A DNA stretch of 64,000 nucleotides from Symbiodinium natans. Taxonomy: Eukaryota > Sar > Dinophyceae > Suessiales > Symbiodiniaceae. Below are positions 44,854-55,962 of this stretch, piece by piece. The translations under genes and the position numbers were made by a program. The stretch covers positions 358,010-422,009 of the forward strand of contig CAJNDS010000480.1 in the NCBI GenBank assembly GCA_905221605.1, in the 5' to 3' direction. The number at the start of each line of letters is the position of its first letter. Positions within the stretch are counted from its first letter, which is position 1. Below the pieces are notes generated by a model, which worked only from the letters and a program-made list of their open reading frames with translations, was not told the origin of the DNA and did no database searches.

Positions 44854-45888
44854 GTTGCTGTGGGACCGAGGCCACCCTACGATGCCAGACCGCGACAGGT
44901 CTGAGTCCCCGACGAAGGGGCAGATCGTCGTTCAGCCAAGATCCTTAGGGGCGCTGGGTAATTAACCTTTAAGGGTTTAGGGTTTAGGGTTTCGGGTTTA
45001 GGGTCTTTTATTGGTTATACATCATCCTAGTACAACAAAGGTTGACCTATTTGGGCTCGGATAATTCAGCCCTTTAGGATCCGGCGCGGCCTATTCGGTG
45101 AGCTCTGCGAGCATCTACGTGGTCAACGGATCGGTACGGCCCGTCTGCGGCTTCTTTTGCCGTGGTGACTGCAGGCACATGGGAACCTGTGCCTAGGACC
45201 CAGAGTCGGCCCTTATGTCCTTTGCTTTAGGGTTTAGGGGTTCCCTTCTAATCTCCTTGAAACTCCAAGAGGGTACTCTGTTTTATTTCCTGCATGATTC
45301 CTGGGTCACCCTAAACCCTAAACCCTAAACCCCAAACCCTAAACCCTAAACCCTAAACCCTAAACCCTAAACCCTTTTTTATCCCCATAGGTTACTCCTG
45401 GGAGTCGAGGTGCAGATGCACACCCCTGCCGCTTTGGAGTCGGCTGTCGGACGCAGACCCGTGGCTGCGTGCCGCTGGGAAAGCACGGGGGTTTAGGGTT
45501 TAGGGTTTAGGGTTTAGGGTTCAGGGTTCAGGGTTTAGGGTTCAGGGTTTAGGGTTTAGCCCTTCAATATAGAGCACCAAATAGTGGGATCCCCTGATAG
45601 TAAGGACCCTAAGAAGGTACCCCTAATTTCGGAAACCCCCCACATTTGCTGCTGCAAAGGCGACGTTGCTTTGTTGTCAGGCGATAATGGTTGTTGAAGA
45701 GAGTCCCTGGTCCAACCCAAAGCCTTAAAACTCTAAACACTAAACCCTAAACCCAAACACCCTAGCCACAGCCCAGGTTCGACCACCCGCACGACCCGAA
45801 GAAGCCCATCTGCAGGTTTTTCGTGGAGGGGCGATGCCACATGGGCCTTCGCTGCCGCTTTGCCCACCCCGCCGGGAGGTCCTCATAG
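44854..45888 (+). CDS. CCCH zinc-finger protein, four exons at the 3' end
   Basis: Exons are 44854-44957, 45078-45188, 45410 to about 45488 and 45777-45888 (TAG). Exons 1-2 join in phase with GT-AG (44958-45077). Exons 2-3 join across a nested introner and rebuild a finger CGFFCRGDCRHMGTCADAH (C-x7-C-x5-C-x3-H). Exon 3 has a second Cys/His set (CRFGVGCRTQTRGC..H). Exon 4 has a classical finger CRFFVEGRCHMGLRCRFAH. The 3-4 join needs a donor inside the GGGGG run at 45486-45490 and is not a plain GT. Such proteins usually bind RNA. The first exon is Arg/Ser/Asp-rich (DRDRSESPTKGQ). Confidence 0.7.
45189..45409 (+). mobile_element. Introner split by a telomere-repeat insert, acting as a GT-AG intron
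   Basis: CTAGGACCCAGAG begins at 45193. Its expected right end appears twice, as GATTCCTGGGTC before the C block (45309-45374) and as GGTTACTCCTGGGAGTC after it. GTGC flanks the whole at 45189-45192 and 45410-45413. The GT of the left copy and the preceding AG of the right copy serve as splice sites. Confidence 0.7.
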
Positions 45889-47270
45889 GACCCTCTTAGG
45901 GGGTCCGAAGCCGGCGGAGAAAGAAGAGCAAAATGGGACGCTGGAACCCTAAACCCCAATTCCTAAACCCTAAACACTAAACCCTTCCTTCGTATAAGGA
46001 TCAAGCAAGGCAGCTTGGGGTTCCGGGCTGGGGAAGTACTTTGCTTGAGATGCGAGGCATAGTGGCTCCGTCTGCGACTTGGTGTTGGAGGGTTGGGAGC
46101 AAACAATCCGGGAACAAAAATAAGGTCGAAATACATTGAAACAGTATTCCCTTATGGCCCCTATAGAAGCATACTATAAAAACCTCCAAAAAACCCTGTT
46201 CTTATCACTTAAACCCCTATACTACTCGGCTTACATCTTCGAAGAAAAAATCAACGGAGTAAACTTAGGGGTACTTGTTTTAATTTTTGGCTACTACAAT
46301 CCCTAAGGAACAGCTAAAATTGTAGTTTCTGCTAGGTTGCCAAGTATACTAAAGGGGGGACGATGTCCACTCTGCTTGCCTCCTCAAAAACTTACGAAGT
46401 CGACGGCAAAGTGCAAGGGTGACATCCACCATCAGCTCTTTGCTCCGGGGTTTAGGGTTTAGGGTTTAGGGTTTAGGGTTTAGGGTTCAGGGTTCAGGGT
46501 TCAGGGTTCAGGGTTTAGGGTTAGGGTACCGCACTCTGCCATGTACAGCAAACCGTAAACCCGGGTGAATCCCTAAACCTCCTGGCGCTGCAGCCCTAGA
46601 TCTCCCTAAATACGATAAAACCTTCAAGACCTGAAAGGTGTGTTGTTCTCGGAACTTTTAGAGCTTTGGGGTGTATGAAGGGGTTTAGGGTTTAGGGTTT
46701 AGGGTTTAGGTTTTAGGTTTAGTGTACTTTCGGTTTGTCATACACTACCAATTCGAGTTCCTTTTTGTGTTGTGGTCAGGAAGGGCCTTTGCAGCCGAGG
46801 CGAAGAGTAGGCTTACAAAACCCTAAACCCTTTTCTTTTCAGTGCGGAGACTCCCATTCCACCTGTTCAGGGATCATTGTTCAGGGTTCAGAGTCCCAAT
46901 GTCCCAAAAGGGTTTGGGGGCCTAGGGTTCAGGGTTTGCCCTTCTTATTCCTGGGTTTTCCTGAGACCTAGTTGCACAGTGAGATGATCCCACGTTGCCG
47001 GTGCAAGTATTTCTGGCGCCTGCGAAGTCTTGGGATGTCTTTGCTGGGACCCCTCGACCTAAACTCTCGGGTTTAGGGTTTAGGGTTTAGGGTTTAGGGT
47101 TTAGGGTTTAGGGTTTAGGGTTTAGGGTTTAGGGTTTAGGGTTTAGGGTTTAGGGTTTAGGGTTTAGGGTTTAGGGCCCGAAACCATGGGAGTACTTGTC
47201 TTCCTCCTTTGTTCAGACTGATCTTCCCTGATAGAGTTCTCTTTCCTGTCGTCTTAACCGCGTAACCTAG

Positions 47271-47377
47271 GGATGTTACCTCACCACATCAGGGAAGACC
47301 AAGTCTTCGTCGGTGACGGCTTCAAGCCAGCCATGGCGACCAACGAGGCAGGGTCGTTAGGGTTGACAGATGCCTAA
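47271..47377 (+). CDS. C-terminal exon of an unidentified gene
   Basis: After TAACCTAG the frame reads MLPHHIREDQVFVGDGFKPA, then MATNEAGSLGLTDA and TAA. A divergent CTAGGACCC-type element begins at 47374, so the stop may lie in an intron. Confidence 0.45.
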
Positions 47378-47490
47378 CTGGGATGCCCAGTAGTACCCTT
47401 ATTCCCTTTTTGGTAGGTTTAGGTTCCCTTATAAACCCCTTTAAGCAAAAAAGGGCACCCTTTTTCATCCTAGCTTACTGGGCAACCTAG
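47374..47490. repeat. Divergent introner of the CTAGGACCCAGAG family
   Basis: CTAACTGGGATGCCCAGTAG and CTTACTGGGCAACCTAG are the ends, with GGGCACCCTTTTTC inside, as in other members. Further members are at 51309-51420 and fragments are at about 34537-34601 and 40782-40855. Confidence 0.6.
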
Positions 47491-47560
47491 CTACGAACCC
47501 TTGACTGTACTGGGGCTTGGTTCAGGGGTGCGGGGCATGTTCATAGTCTGGCTCGTTCTT

Positions 47561-47657
47561 GGTAGGGAGTGAGGGAATAGCGTGCCCATAATCCCCCGTA
47601 TACATACCCTTTAAGGGATTCTACAGGCTACCTCATTCCCCCATTCCCTACCAAGAA
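47561..47657. repeat. Inverted-repeat element, GGTAGGGAATGAGGGA family
   Basis: CTTGGTAGGGAGTGAGGGAA and TTCCCCCATTCCCTACCAAG are inverted ends. It is the same family as 33446-33545. Confidence 0.7.
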
Positions 47658-48139
47658 CCAAAAGGTAGTTTGTTCGTTTGGGTGATGTTCGGTGTTCGGC
47701 TGGAGGCTTGGTTCTCTCAGTGAGAGGTGTCGCATGAGGGGTGAATATCGGGGTCGGAATAATTATTAGTAGTATTCCCTGATGGTCCCTTTGCAATTGT
47801 ACTCCAATAACCCTAAACCATAAACCCTAAAATACCCCCCCCCCCAAAAAAAAAAAAAAAAAAACTATTCCCTATTCGGATTCTTGAGGCCCCTATATTA
47901 GGGTGTCTGCATGCCCCCAAAACCCTAAAATAGCCTGTGTTTCGTGGCATCGTTCTGGCTTCGGAAGGGTTCGGTGCCCTTCGGCGCCGAGGATCACCCT
48001 GACGTTACTTCTTCGGTTTAGGTTACCCTAAACCCCAAACCCTAAACCCCAAACCCCAGACCCTAAACCTTGAACCCCTAACCCAAAACCCCACACCCCA
48101 AACCCTATAAACCCTAAACCCTAAACCCATGAAGTTCAG

Positions 48140-48233
48140 GACCTTAGACAGCATGGCACGGTTCAGCTTCCGTGAGCTCCTAGAGGAAGAGCGCGACTGT
48201 GGCTTCTTAGTCCTTAACATCCACGTTCTTTGG
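48140..48233 (+). CDS. Internal exon of an unidentified gene
   Basis: Follows AAGTTCAG and reads SMARFSFRELLEEERDCGFL, then VLNIHVLW, ending in phase 0 directly at GTTTAGGG. A C block lies just upstream. The function is unknown. Confidence 0.5.
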
Positions 48234-49724
48234 GTTTAGGGTTTAGGGTTTAATTAGGGTTTAGGGGTAACCTTGAGGGGCATGCTTGCGTACTTGCGCC
48301 AGCAGGCGCCAGCAGAGTCTTGACGGAATGTGGCCCAGCTTCTGTAAGCTGAACCGATCCCTGCACCACGCCTCTTAGGCAAAACCTCGCAAGGTCCCTA
48401 AACTCTAGACCCTGAACCCTAAACCCTAAACCCTAAACCCTAAACCCTAAACCCTAAACCCTAAACCCTAAACCCTAAGCCCTAAGCCCTAAGCCCTAAA
48501 CCCTAAACCCTAAACCCTAAACCCTAAACCCTAGCCTATGCCCTTAAGGAGGACATGTTTCCCATAAGAACCCTGCAAACCGTACAACTCCGAAGCCCAA
48601 ATCCTAGAAAGCCCTAAGGCCTGCAAGGCCCAAGCCGTGTTGAAAAGCAAAACGCAGGTAGCAGCCGCAACTGAGTTGACTGAAAGGTGGGACGGCCACT
48701 CATTCTGCTCCCCCCATCCAAGGATGACCCCCCCCCAAAAAAAAAAAACACAGAGAGGGAAACAGACTCAACCCTAATAGCCCTAATCCCTTAAATGCTG
48801 AACCCTGTCAATAATACTAGCGTAGTACTGAGAAGGGAGCATATACAAGCCCCAAAGTGCCTACCACTTGAGTCCTAGTGACCCTGGGTTTGACCAAGAC
48901 AATGCATACCCCCGGCGAAAGTACAGACAGTATATTATGTCTTGGTAAACCCGAAGATTTGATATCATTTTTCATGTTCCTGAAAAAGAGGTTGCATCGG
49001 CATGCTGTGAAGGTTTTCGTGTCTTGCTGCGAAGTTTTGGGGGCTAGGGCTTTCGGCTGTAGGGGCGATTAGGGTTCAGGGATCTAGGTTTTCGATGTGT
49101 TTGGTCTGCCCTAATAAGCCCTAAACCCTAAACCCTAAACCCTAAACCCTGTTCAGGTTTGTACTGTGCATTTCTGCTTGCGTGCGGGCCTGGGCTCACC
49201 GCAAGCAGTTGGCAAAGCATCCAGGGCCTGACTTCGGGTTAGAGTTTGTGGTTTAGGGTTTAGGGTTTAGGGTTTAGGGTTTAGGGTTTAGGGTTTAGGG
49301 TTTAGGGTTTAGGGTTTAGGGTAACCAGGATGGGCTATTCTTGTCATGAAGCCTAACAACCCATCTTGGAAATCGGAGTCCCTTTTTTGTTTGGGGGGGG
49401 GGGGGTGCTATATTTTGTCCGGCACCCTTATCGTAAGGACCCCAAAACAAGGGTTCTGAATGTAGAGGACCCCAAACCCTAAACCCTAAACCCTAAACCC
49501 CAAATCCTGCAACCGCAAAAACATGGCCGGCAGCCCCACACCGCAAAATCAAGGGTGCATCAGCAAGTGTTGTGCATGTGTTTTGGGGGCCCAAGGTACA
49601 CCTTCAACACCAGGCCCTACACCCCAAACCCTAAACCCTAAACCCTAAACCCTAAACCCTAAACCCTAAACCCTAAACCCTAAACCCCCCTAAGGCGCGT
49701 TTGTTTTGTGACCTTGCTGGAACA

Positions 49725-49778
49725 GCTGGCCAGGCAGAGACGGCAGCTGTTGGCCAGCTGTAGCTGCACTGGTGGGAG
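49725..49778 (+). CDS. Possible small exon with a consensus donor
   Basis: A Gln/Arg/Leu-rich stretch (ARQRRQLLASCSC) ends at GGGAG|GTGAGT. The acceptor is uncertain (GGAACAG at about 49718-49724). Confidence 0.35.
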
Positions 49779-50081
49779 GTGAGTGCATCGAGGCAAAAAC
49801 AGCACGCAGTGAGAGTCCCCAAAGCATGGGTTGGGGGTTTAGGGTTTAGGGTTTAGGGTTTAGGGTTTAGGGTTTAGGCCTTCGGGTTTAGGGGTTTGGG
49901 GTCGGAATAATTGCGAATCGTATTCCCTTATGGTTCCCCATACAGATATACTGTAATAACCCCCCCCCCCCCCAAAACCCTATTCTAGTTATTCAGCCCC
50001 CCCTTTAGTATGTGGGTTTGGTCGTTCTCAAACGGGGGGGGGGGGGGGTCCCCCGTTTATACCCCGGATAGAATAGTATAT

Positions 50082-50287
50082 AAGTGCACGAAGGGGGTGG
50101 TTTCCGAACACAGGGGTATTTCTTGAGGTCCCGTAAGAAGGATTCTAACTATGGATATATTCATATACCTTCTACATTTATGTATCAAAGTGCACGAAGG
50201 GGGTGGTTTCCGAACACAGGGGTACCGTAAGAAGGATTCTAACTATAGATATATTCATATGCGTTCTACATTTATGTACCAAAGTGC
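50082..50287. repeat. Tandem duplication, about 106-bp unit
   Basis: AAGTGCACGAAGGGGGTGG through CATTTATGTA occurs twice. The second copy lacks a 14-base piece after GGGGTA. Confidence 0.85.
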
Positions 50288-51308
50288 ATTCTACATGTTG
50301 TTTCTAGTGTATTCGCTCGCTCTCTTCCTCTCTATGATATGTGGAGTTATACACAATCTCTATATATATATATATATTTATATTTTTATTTATTTATTTA
50401 TTTATCCTAGCCAACCTTGCAGCACACCATGCAAGCGGTAGGTTTAGGGTTGAGGGTTTAGGGTTTAGGCTTTAGGCTTTCGGGCCCTTTTCTCAGGTTC
50501 CTCAAGCCCTAAACCCTAAACCCTAACCCCTAATCACTCAGAACCAGGGGCTTCTGCCCATGTGGGGTTTGTAGCTTTCGAGCTGGTTACTTGTTGTTTT
50601 AGTGGTAGGGGCTTGTAGAGAAGATAGGGCTGTGTAGGGTGCTTTGGGTTTAGGGTTTAGGGTTTAGGGTTTAGAGGGTTTAGGGCCCTAAACCCTCTAA
50701 ACCTTACAAACACCTGAACAAAAAACCCAAAGGCCCCCTAAACCGAGAAACAACAACGACGAGAACGTGGGGAGATCGGACACCGTGAACTAAACCCTAA
50801 ACACTAAACCCTAAACTGTAAACCCTAAACCCTAAACCCTAAACCCTAAACCCTAAGGGTCCGTGTACCTTATTATTATGCTAAAGTCCCTAAATAGGAG
50901 GTACTTTAAGGCCCAAGTATTCCCTATTTTAGGTACATGGACCCTTAGGGGTCATTTCAAACGGTTGAGGTCTAGTGGCGGTTGGTTGCAGTGCCAACTT
51001 GCTCGCTTCTCGGAGCCCCGGCCACAACTCACTTCTCCCATAACTAAGGGGAAAGGGTTAAACTTTATAGTTTCAAGTTCAACTACTACTTCTCCAAGAA
51101 CCCCTTAGAGTTTCAAGTTCAAGTACTACTTCTCCAAGAACCAAGGGAAAAAAAGGTTCAACTTTATCGTTTAAATTTCAACTCTTGGCCAAGTAAGACA
51201 ATGCCACACCGCCCCGGCCTTCTCGAAGACGATTGTTGCTTGGAAGTCCGAAGTCAGCCTTGCAGCTCAAGCTTATTAGGGTTTAGGGTTTAGGTTTAGG
51301 GTTTAGGG

Positions 51309-51420
51309 CTAGGACCGGGAGTAGGCCCTTTTTTCCTTTTTTGAGGGTCGGGGTTCCTTTTTTAATCGCCTTAAAACCAAAAAGGGTGCCCTTTTATTCC
51401 TAGGTTACTCCCGGGTCTAG
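51309..51420. mobile_element. CTAGGACC-family introner
   Basis: CTAGGACCGGGAGTAGGCCC to GTTACTCCCGGGTCTAG, 112 bp, with compensating changes in both arms (CCGGGAGTA and TACTCCCGG), so the hairpin is maintained. It starts where a G block ends. Confidence 0.75.
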
Positions 51421-52842
51421 GTGTGTTCGGAGGCTAGGATAACAAAACGTTCTGCAACAGCGTTTGGCGTTGGCTACTGCGGTCTGAGGTTGCGTCACGG
51501 TTTGGTCTAAATGATTCGCCACGCCCACAGAGTTTCGGCTCGACAGCTTGGAGAAAGCATTGACCCCAAACCCCCAAACTCCCAGACACCCTATACCCTA
51601 TAGGGTATAGGGTTTAGGGTTTACCCTAAACCCCAAGCTCCCAGACACCAAGATTCCCACATGCCTGGTTTAGTGCTTTGGACGCGTTAGGCCATCAGGG
51701 CTCGCCTACCAGGGAATCTGGGGGTAGTTACATGGGTATGGTCCCAAGGGCTTACTGAGGGTTTTAGGGTCTTTTGGGTGTAGGGTTTTGGGGTTTTCTG
51801 AGGGTAGGTATGGGCGCCCTTGGTGTGGTCACTAACCTCCTTTAAAGGGTTCTGATGCATGGGTCCTTAATTTGTATAGGGTATATAAGGGGGGGAAAAA
51901 AGGGTACCTGTTAAGGGCCCATATTAAGGGACCAAGGCCCTGCACCCGAAAACATAAACCCTAAACCCTACAAGCCCTGAACCCTGGAATCCTGACGAAA
52001 TCTTCCTTCAGCCCAAACGCCGTGATTCCCTTCCCTTCGGGGTTCAGGGTTTAGGGTTTTTAGGGTTTAGGGTTGAGGGCCTAAACCCTAAATGCCATGG
52101 TCTAAGCATGCCGTGCGCACCCAGCGGCTGCCCGGGGCTTACGTTGTCAGCTTGAGAAGAAGAAGAAGAAAGAATAAGAAAAACAATAAGAAGTAAAAAG
52201 AACAAACAAAAACTAAACAGAACAAGCCCATAAACCCTCAGCCCGATAAACCCGATACACCCTCAAGCCTGTATTTCAGGGCTCAGGGTTCCGAGGTTTT
52301 AGGAATCTCATGCACTTTATAAATCCTAAACCCCCATGAACTCATGGAGCCTAAACCCCACAAACCCTTAGGGTTAGGGTTTAGGGCTTAGGGTTTAGGG
52401 TTTAGGGTTTAGGGATAACCCCACAAAGCCTAAGCCGACCAGGGCTGAGAAATCGAAGTGTTAGGTTTCCTAGAATAGGGTTTAGGGGTTTTGCGTCCAG
52501 GGCTTCACGGGTTTTAGGGACTTTGGAAAGAGTTTAGGGGTTTAGGGTTCAGGGTTTAGGGTTTAGGGTTCAGGGTTTAGGGTTTAGGGTTCAGGGTTCC
52601 AAAGCTTCTTTGCAGAATCCTGCAAGGCCTGCAGCACTAGTCGACAAGCCCTTAAACCCTAAGCCCTAGACCCTGAACCCTAAACCCTCAAGCCCCAAGC
52701 CCTAAACCCTAAACCCTAAACCCTAAACCCTAAACCCTAAACCCTAAACCCTAAACCCTAAACCGAAACCCTAAACCTAAACCCTAAACCCCAACACTAA
52801 ACCCTAAACACCAAGCTCAGAGCCAGCACATTTGTTGCTCAG

Positions 52843-52914
52843 ATCCTTCGGCCCTGGAGCTCTCCGAGGCGGCGGGTTACACTGGCAAGCCTTTGGTGGA
52901 GCTCTGCTTTTGGG
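52843..52914 (+). CDS. Internal exon of an unidentified gene
   Basis: Follows TTGCTCAG and reads PSALELSEAAGYTGKPLVEL, then CFW, ending in phase 1 at GTTTAGGG. Phase 1 at both ends. Confidence 0.5.
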
Positions 52915-53220
52915 GTTTAGGGTTTAGGGTTTAGGGTTTAGGGTTTAGGGTTTAGGGTTTAGGGTTTAGGGTTTAGGGTTTAGGGTTTAGGGTAGCCAAC
53001 TCAAAAAAGGTGCCCTTATTAGAAGATGGTTGCTGGGCTACCAAGGTATTGTTGTTGTTATCATGACTTCGGGGTAGCATGAATATAACATCTGCACACC
53101 CGCTTGACGAGTGACATCTGTGTCACCTCCGGGGCAGGTTTGCCACTTTGGTCGAGGTGCAGGGAAACCCCCTAAACCCTAAAGCCTAAACCCTAAACCC
53201 TAAATCCTAAACCCTAAAAG

Positions 53221-53368
53221 AGCCGCGGAAGCCGATGAAATCTCAGGCTCTGCAAGAAAGCACGTTCCTGATGTTGTACTGAGCTTGGGCATAACCCCAT
53301 CCTTCCAGGGACCAACATATAGTGTCCTTAAGGGTTCCAGGAACCTTCATAGGGCCCCGGAAGTATAG
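53221..53368 (+). CDS. C-terminal exon of an unidentified gene
   Basis: The exon starts right after CCCTAAAAG, the end of a C block. It reads AAEADEISGSARKHVPDVVL, then SLGITPSFQGPTYSVLKGS and stops at TAG. Opposite-strand frames are shadows. No family is recognised. Confidence 0.5.
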
Positions 53369-54725
53369 GGCAAGGGTAGAGGTCCAGGGTCCAGCTGCCT
53401 CGATGCTCAGTATCAGCTCGCTTGCCAGCGTTTTGCTCCAATGTAGAATGTAGACCAGCATAGCCCAGACGAGGGCGCGTGTACACGAACCCAAACAAAA
53501 CGCATGAGCGAGTCAAGCATCACCTCAGCACACATGCTCATACCCCTACTTAGAAGCACCCGTGATAACCTTCAAGGATGCCCTTTATACCCTATACCCT
53601 AAACCCTAAACCCTAAACCCTAAACCCTAAACCCTAAACCCTAAACCCTAAACCCTAAACCCTAAACCCTAAACAAACCTCGCGAGCCTGCACGCCACCA
53701 GCCGGCGGGGCCATGTGCGGAGTTTCGCCCCTGTCCTTTTTTGTCGGATGCTCGCGAGCCGGCATCTGCATGGTGCTTAGATAGGGTTTAGGGTTTAGGG
53801 TTCAGGGTTTTGAGGTTTCAGAGCCCGGGGTTTCGGGTTTCGGGTAGACGAGGGCCGACATCTCTTTGCCGGCTCTATGGAAAAGTTCGAGAGACTTTGG
53901 TGTCTGAGAAGCGGTGCAGCTGTGGCACCTGGCTTCCATCGTCAACCCCTTAATTCATGTAGAGCACTTAACGGGAGGTAGCCCTAAACCCTAAACGCTA
54001 AACCCTAAACCCTAAACGCTAACCCTCAACCCTTAACTGTATATACAGAAAGACATCCCAGGCTTTGAACGCATAGATTTTCGGGAGGCAGGAACTTCCT
54101 GAATAGCTGGCTTCCTACAACGCCCAAGCTCCGAAGCCCTCATTCCAGCAAATACTCTCCTCGGTAGACGCTTGGGACATTTCATATTGTCCCTTGGTGG
54201 GTTTAGGGTTTAGGGTTTAGGGTTTAGGGTTTAGGGTTTAGGGTTTAGGGTTTAGGGTTTAGGGTTGGGCTTAAGAGGATCATGTTCAGAAAAAATGTTC
54301 AGAGGCTTTTTAGGGCCATCCTAGTCTCGGGTTCAGGTTCAGGGTTGGTTAAGGGCCCAGGGTTTAGGGTTTAGGGTTTAGGGTTTAGGATTTAGGGTTT
54401 AGGGTTTAGGGTTGATGAGATGTTGGTGGGAACGACTGGGCCTTCCTGAGCGACAAGCCCCGAACCCTGATGTCGTGACGTCCTAAACCGCATCTCCAAC
54501 AGGGATGCTTCCCTAAAACCTTAAACCCTCAACCCTAAACCCCAAACCCTCAACCCTCAACTCTAAACCCTCAACCCTGAACCCCAAACCCTAAACCCTA
54601 AACCCTAAACCCTAAACCCTAAACCCTAAACCCTAAACCCTAAACCCTAAACCCTAAACCTAAACCCTAAACCCTCAGCCCTAAACCCCAAACCCTAAAC
54701 CCTAAACCCTCTTGCTGCTCCTCAG

Positions 54726-54782
54726 GACCTCGGCATGGGCAAAGGCGGCGGAGAGAAGGGAGGCACGGTCGTTGCCGTGTGA
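54726..54782 (+). CDS. C-terminal Gly/Lys-rich exon
   Basis: After CTGCTCCTCAG, an ideal acceptor downstream of a long C block, the frame reads DLGMGKGGGEKGGTVVAV and TGA. A second frame stays open past the stop, so the frame is not fully certain. Confidence 0.45.
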   Translation, partial: DLGMGKGGGEKGGTVVAV

Positions 54783-55177
54783 GACAGCCACCTCCTTGTT
54801 TTAGCGTTTAGGGTTTAGGGTTTAGGGTTTAGGGTTTAGGGTGTAGGGTTTAGGGTCTACGGCACACAGGACAGAAGAACGAAAGAATGCAATTCTGCAC
54901 CAGATCTCCGACCCTAAACCATAAAACCCCACGCCAATCTGGCATGGGGACTTTCAACCTGGCCTGAAAGACCCTAAACCCTAAACCCGAAACCCCATTT
55001 GGGGCAGACGACGTTTTATGGCTTATGTGGAGCTACAGGTCTTTGTGCTCCCTTAGTTTCGCAGCGTATCGCTTTGAAAGGCTCAGAGGGTTCAGGGTTT
55101 AGGGTTTAGGGTTGAGGGTTTTGGGTTTAGGGTTTAGGGTTTAGGGTCAGGGTTGACTCCTTGAAAAGAGCCCGCAG

Positions 55178-55267
55178 GAGGCGCAAAGGGAGATGAGAAG
55201 GGAAAGGGCAAGCCCGCCGGGACGCTTGTCAGAGAGCTTTACAGTCAAGGACTTGGCATGTTCATGG
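55178..55267 (+). CDS. Internal exon, Gly/Lys-rich
   Basis: Follows CCCGCAG and reads GAKGDEKGKGKPAGTLVREL, then YSQGLGMFM, ending in phase 1 at GTTTAGGG. It shares the Gly/Lys character of 54726, 56950 and 59776. Confidence 0.5.
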
Positions 55268-55407
55268 GTTTAGGGTTTAGGGTTTTAGGGTTTAGGGTTT
55301 AGGGTTTAGGGTTTAGGGTTTAGGGTTTAGGGTTTAGGGTTTAGGGCCCAGGGTTTCCTTGGCAGCGCACTGCGCACCTATAAGGAGGGGTAGAGCTAGG
55401 CAGGGTG

Positions 55408-55675
55408 TACATGAGCAACTCAAGAAAGTGCAGCAGATGCAAGCTTCATCCTGAGCTTACTTGGCCAATAGTTGAACTGTAAGCTTTTTCCCTTATGTAG
55501 CAGGAATAGTAAGTTTAACATTTTATTCCTAGGTTAACCCTAGACCCTAAACCCGAAACCCTGATATTAGTTGGAGAAGTAAGTTAGCTTTTGCCGCCAT
55601 TCGGGCTGCTGGATCTGTTCCCCTTGGGTCATGCCAGCTGTGGTAGCGACAGCAGTGTTGTACCAGATCACATGA
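55408..55675 (+). pseudogene. RCC1-like repeat remnant interrupted by an intron-like insert
   Basis: GAGCAACTCAAGAAAGTGCAGCAGATG, cited only by position 55408-55434, opens a unit like those at 21.5 kb. It resumes at about 55588 with CTTTTGCCGCCATTCGGGC and GGTAGCGACAGCAGTGTTGTA. The insert of about 130 bp has a CCTAGGTTA motif and short CCCTAAA and is flanked by AGCTT. The frame is broken by a stop and a two-base loss in the VVTWG part. Confidence 0.6.
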
Positions 55676-55924
55676 GGTTTAGGGTTTAGGGTTTAGGGTT
55701 TACGGTTTAGAGTTTAGGGTTTAGTTGAGGGTTTAGGGGTATTTCCCCCAAACAGGGGTACCCCGTTTGCACCCCAAGAAGAATCCCCTGAAGGGACACC
55801 CAGCAAAGGGTACCCCCCCCCCCCCCCCCCCCCATCTTCGGGAACCCTAAACCCTAAACCCTAAACCCTAAACCCTAAACCCTAAACCCTAAACCCTAAA
55901 CCCTAAACCCTAAACCCTAAACCC

Positions 55925-55962
55925 TAAACCCTTAACCCTTAACCCTTAACCCTTAACCCTTA
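55925..55962. repeat. CCCTTAA-variant units within a C block
   Basis: About five consecutive CCCTTAA units lie inside the 200-bp CCCTAAA block 55843-56047. Confidence 0.8.
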
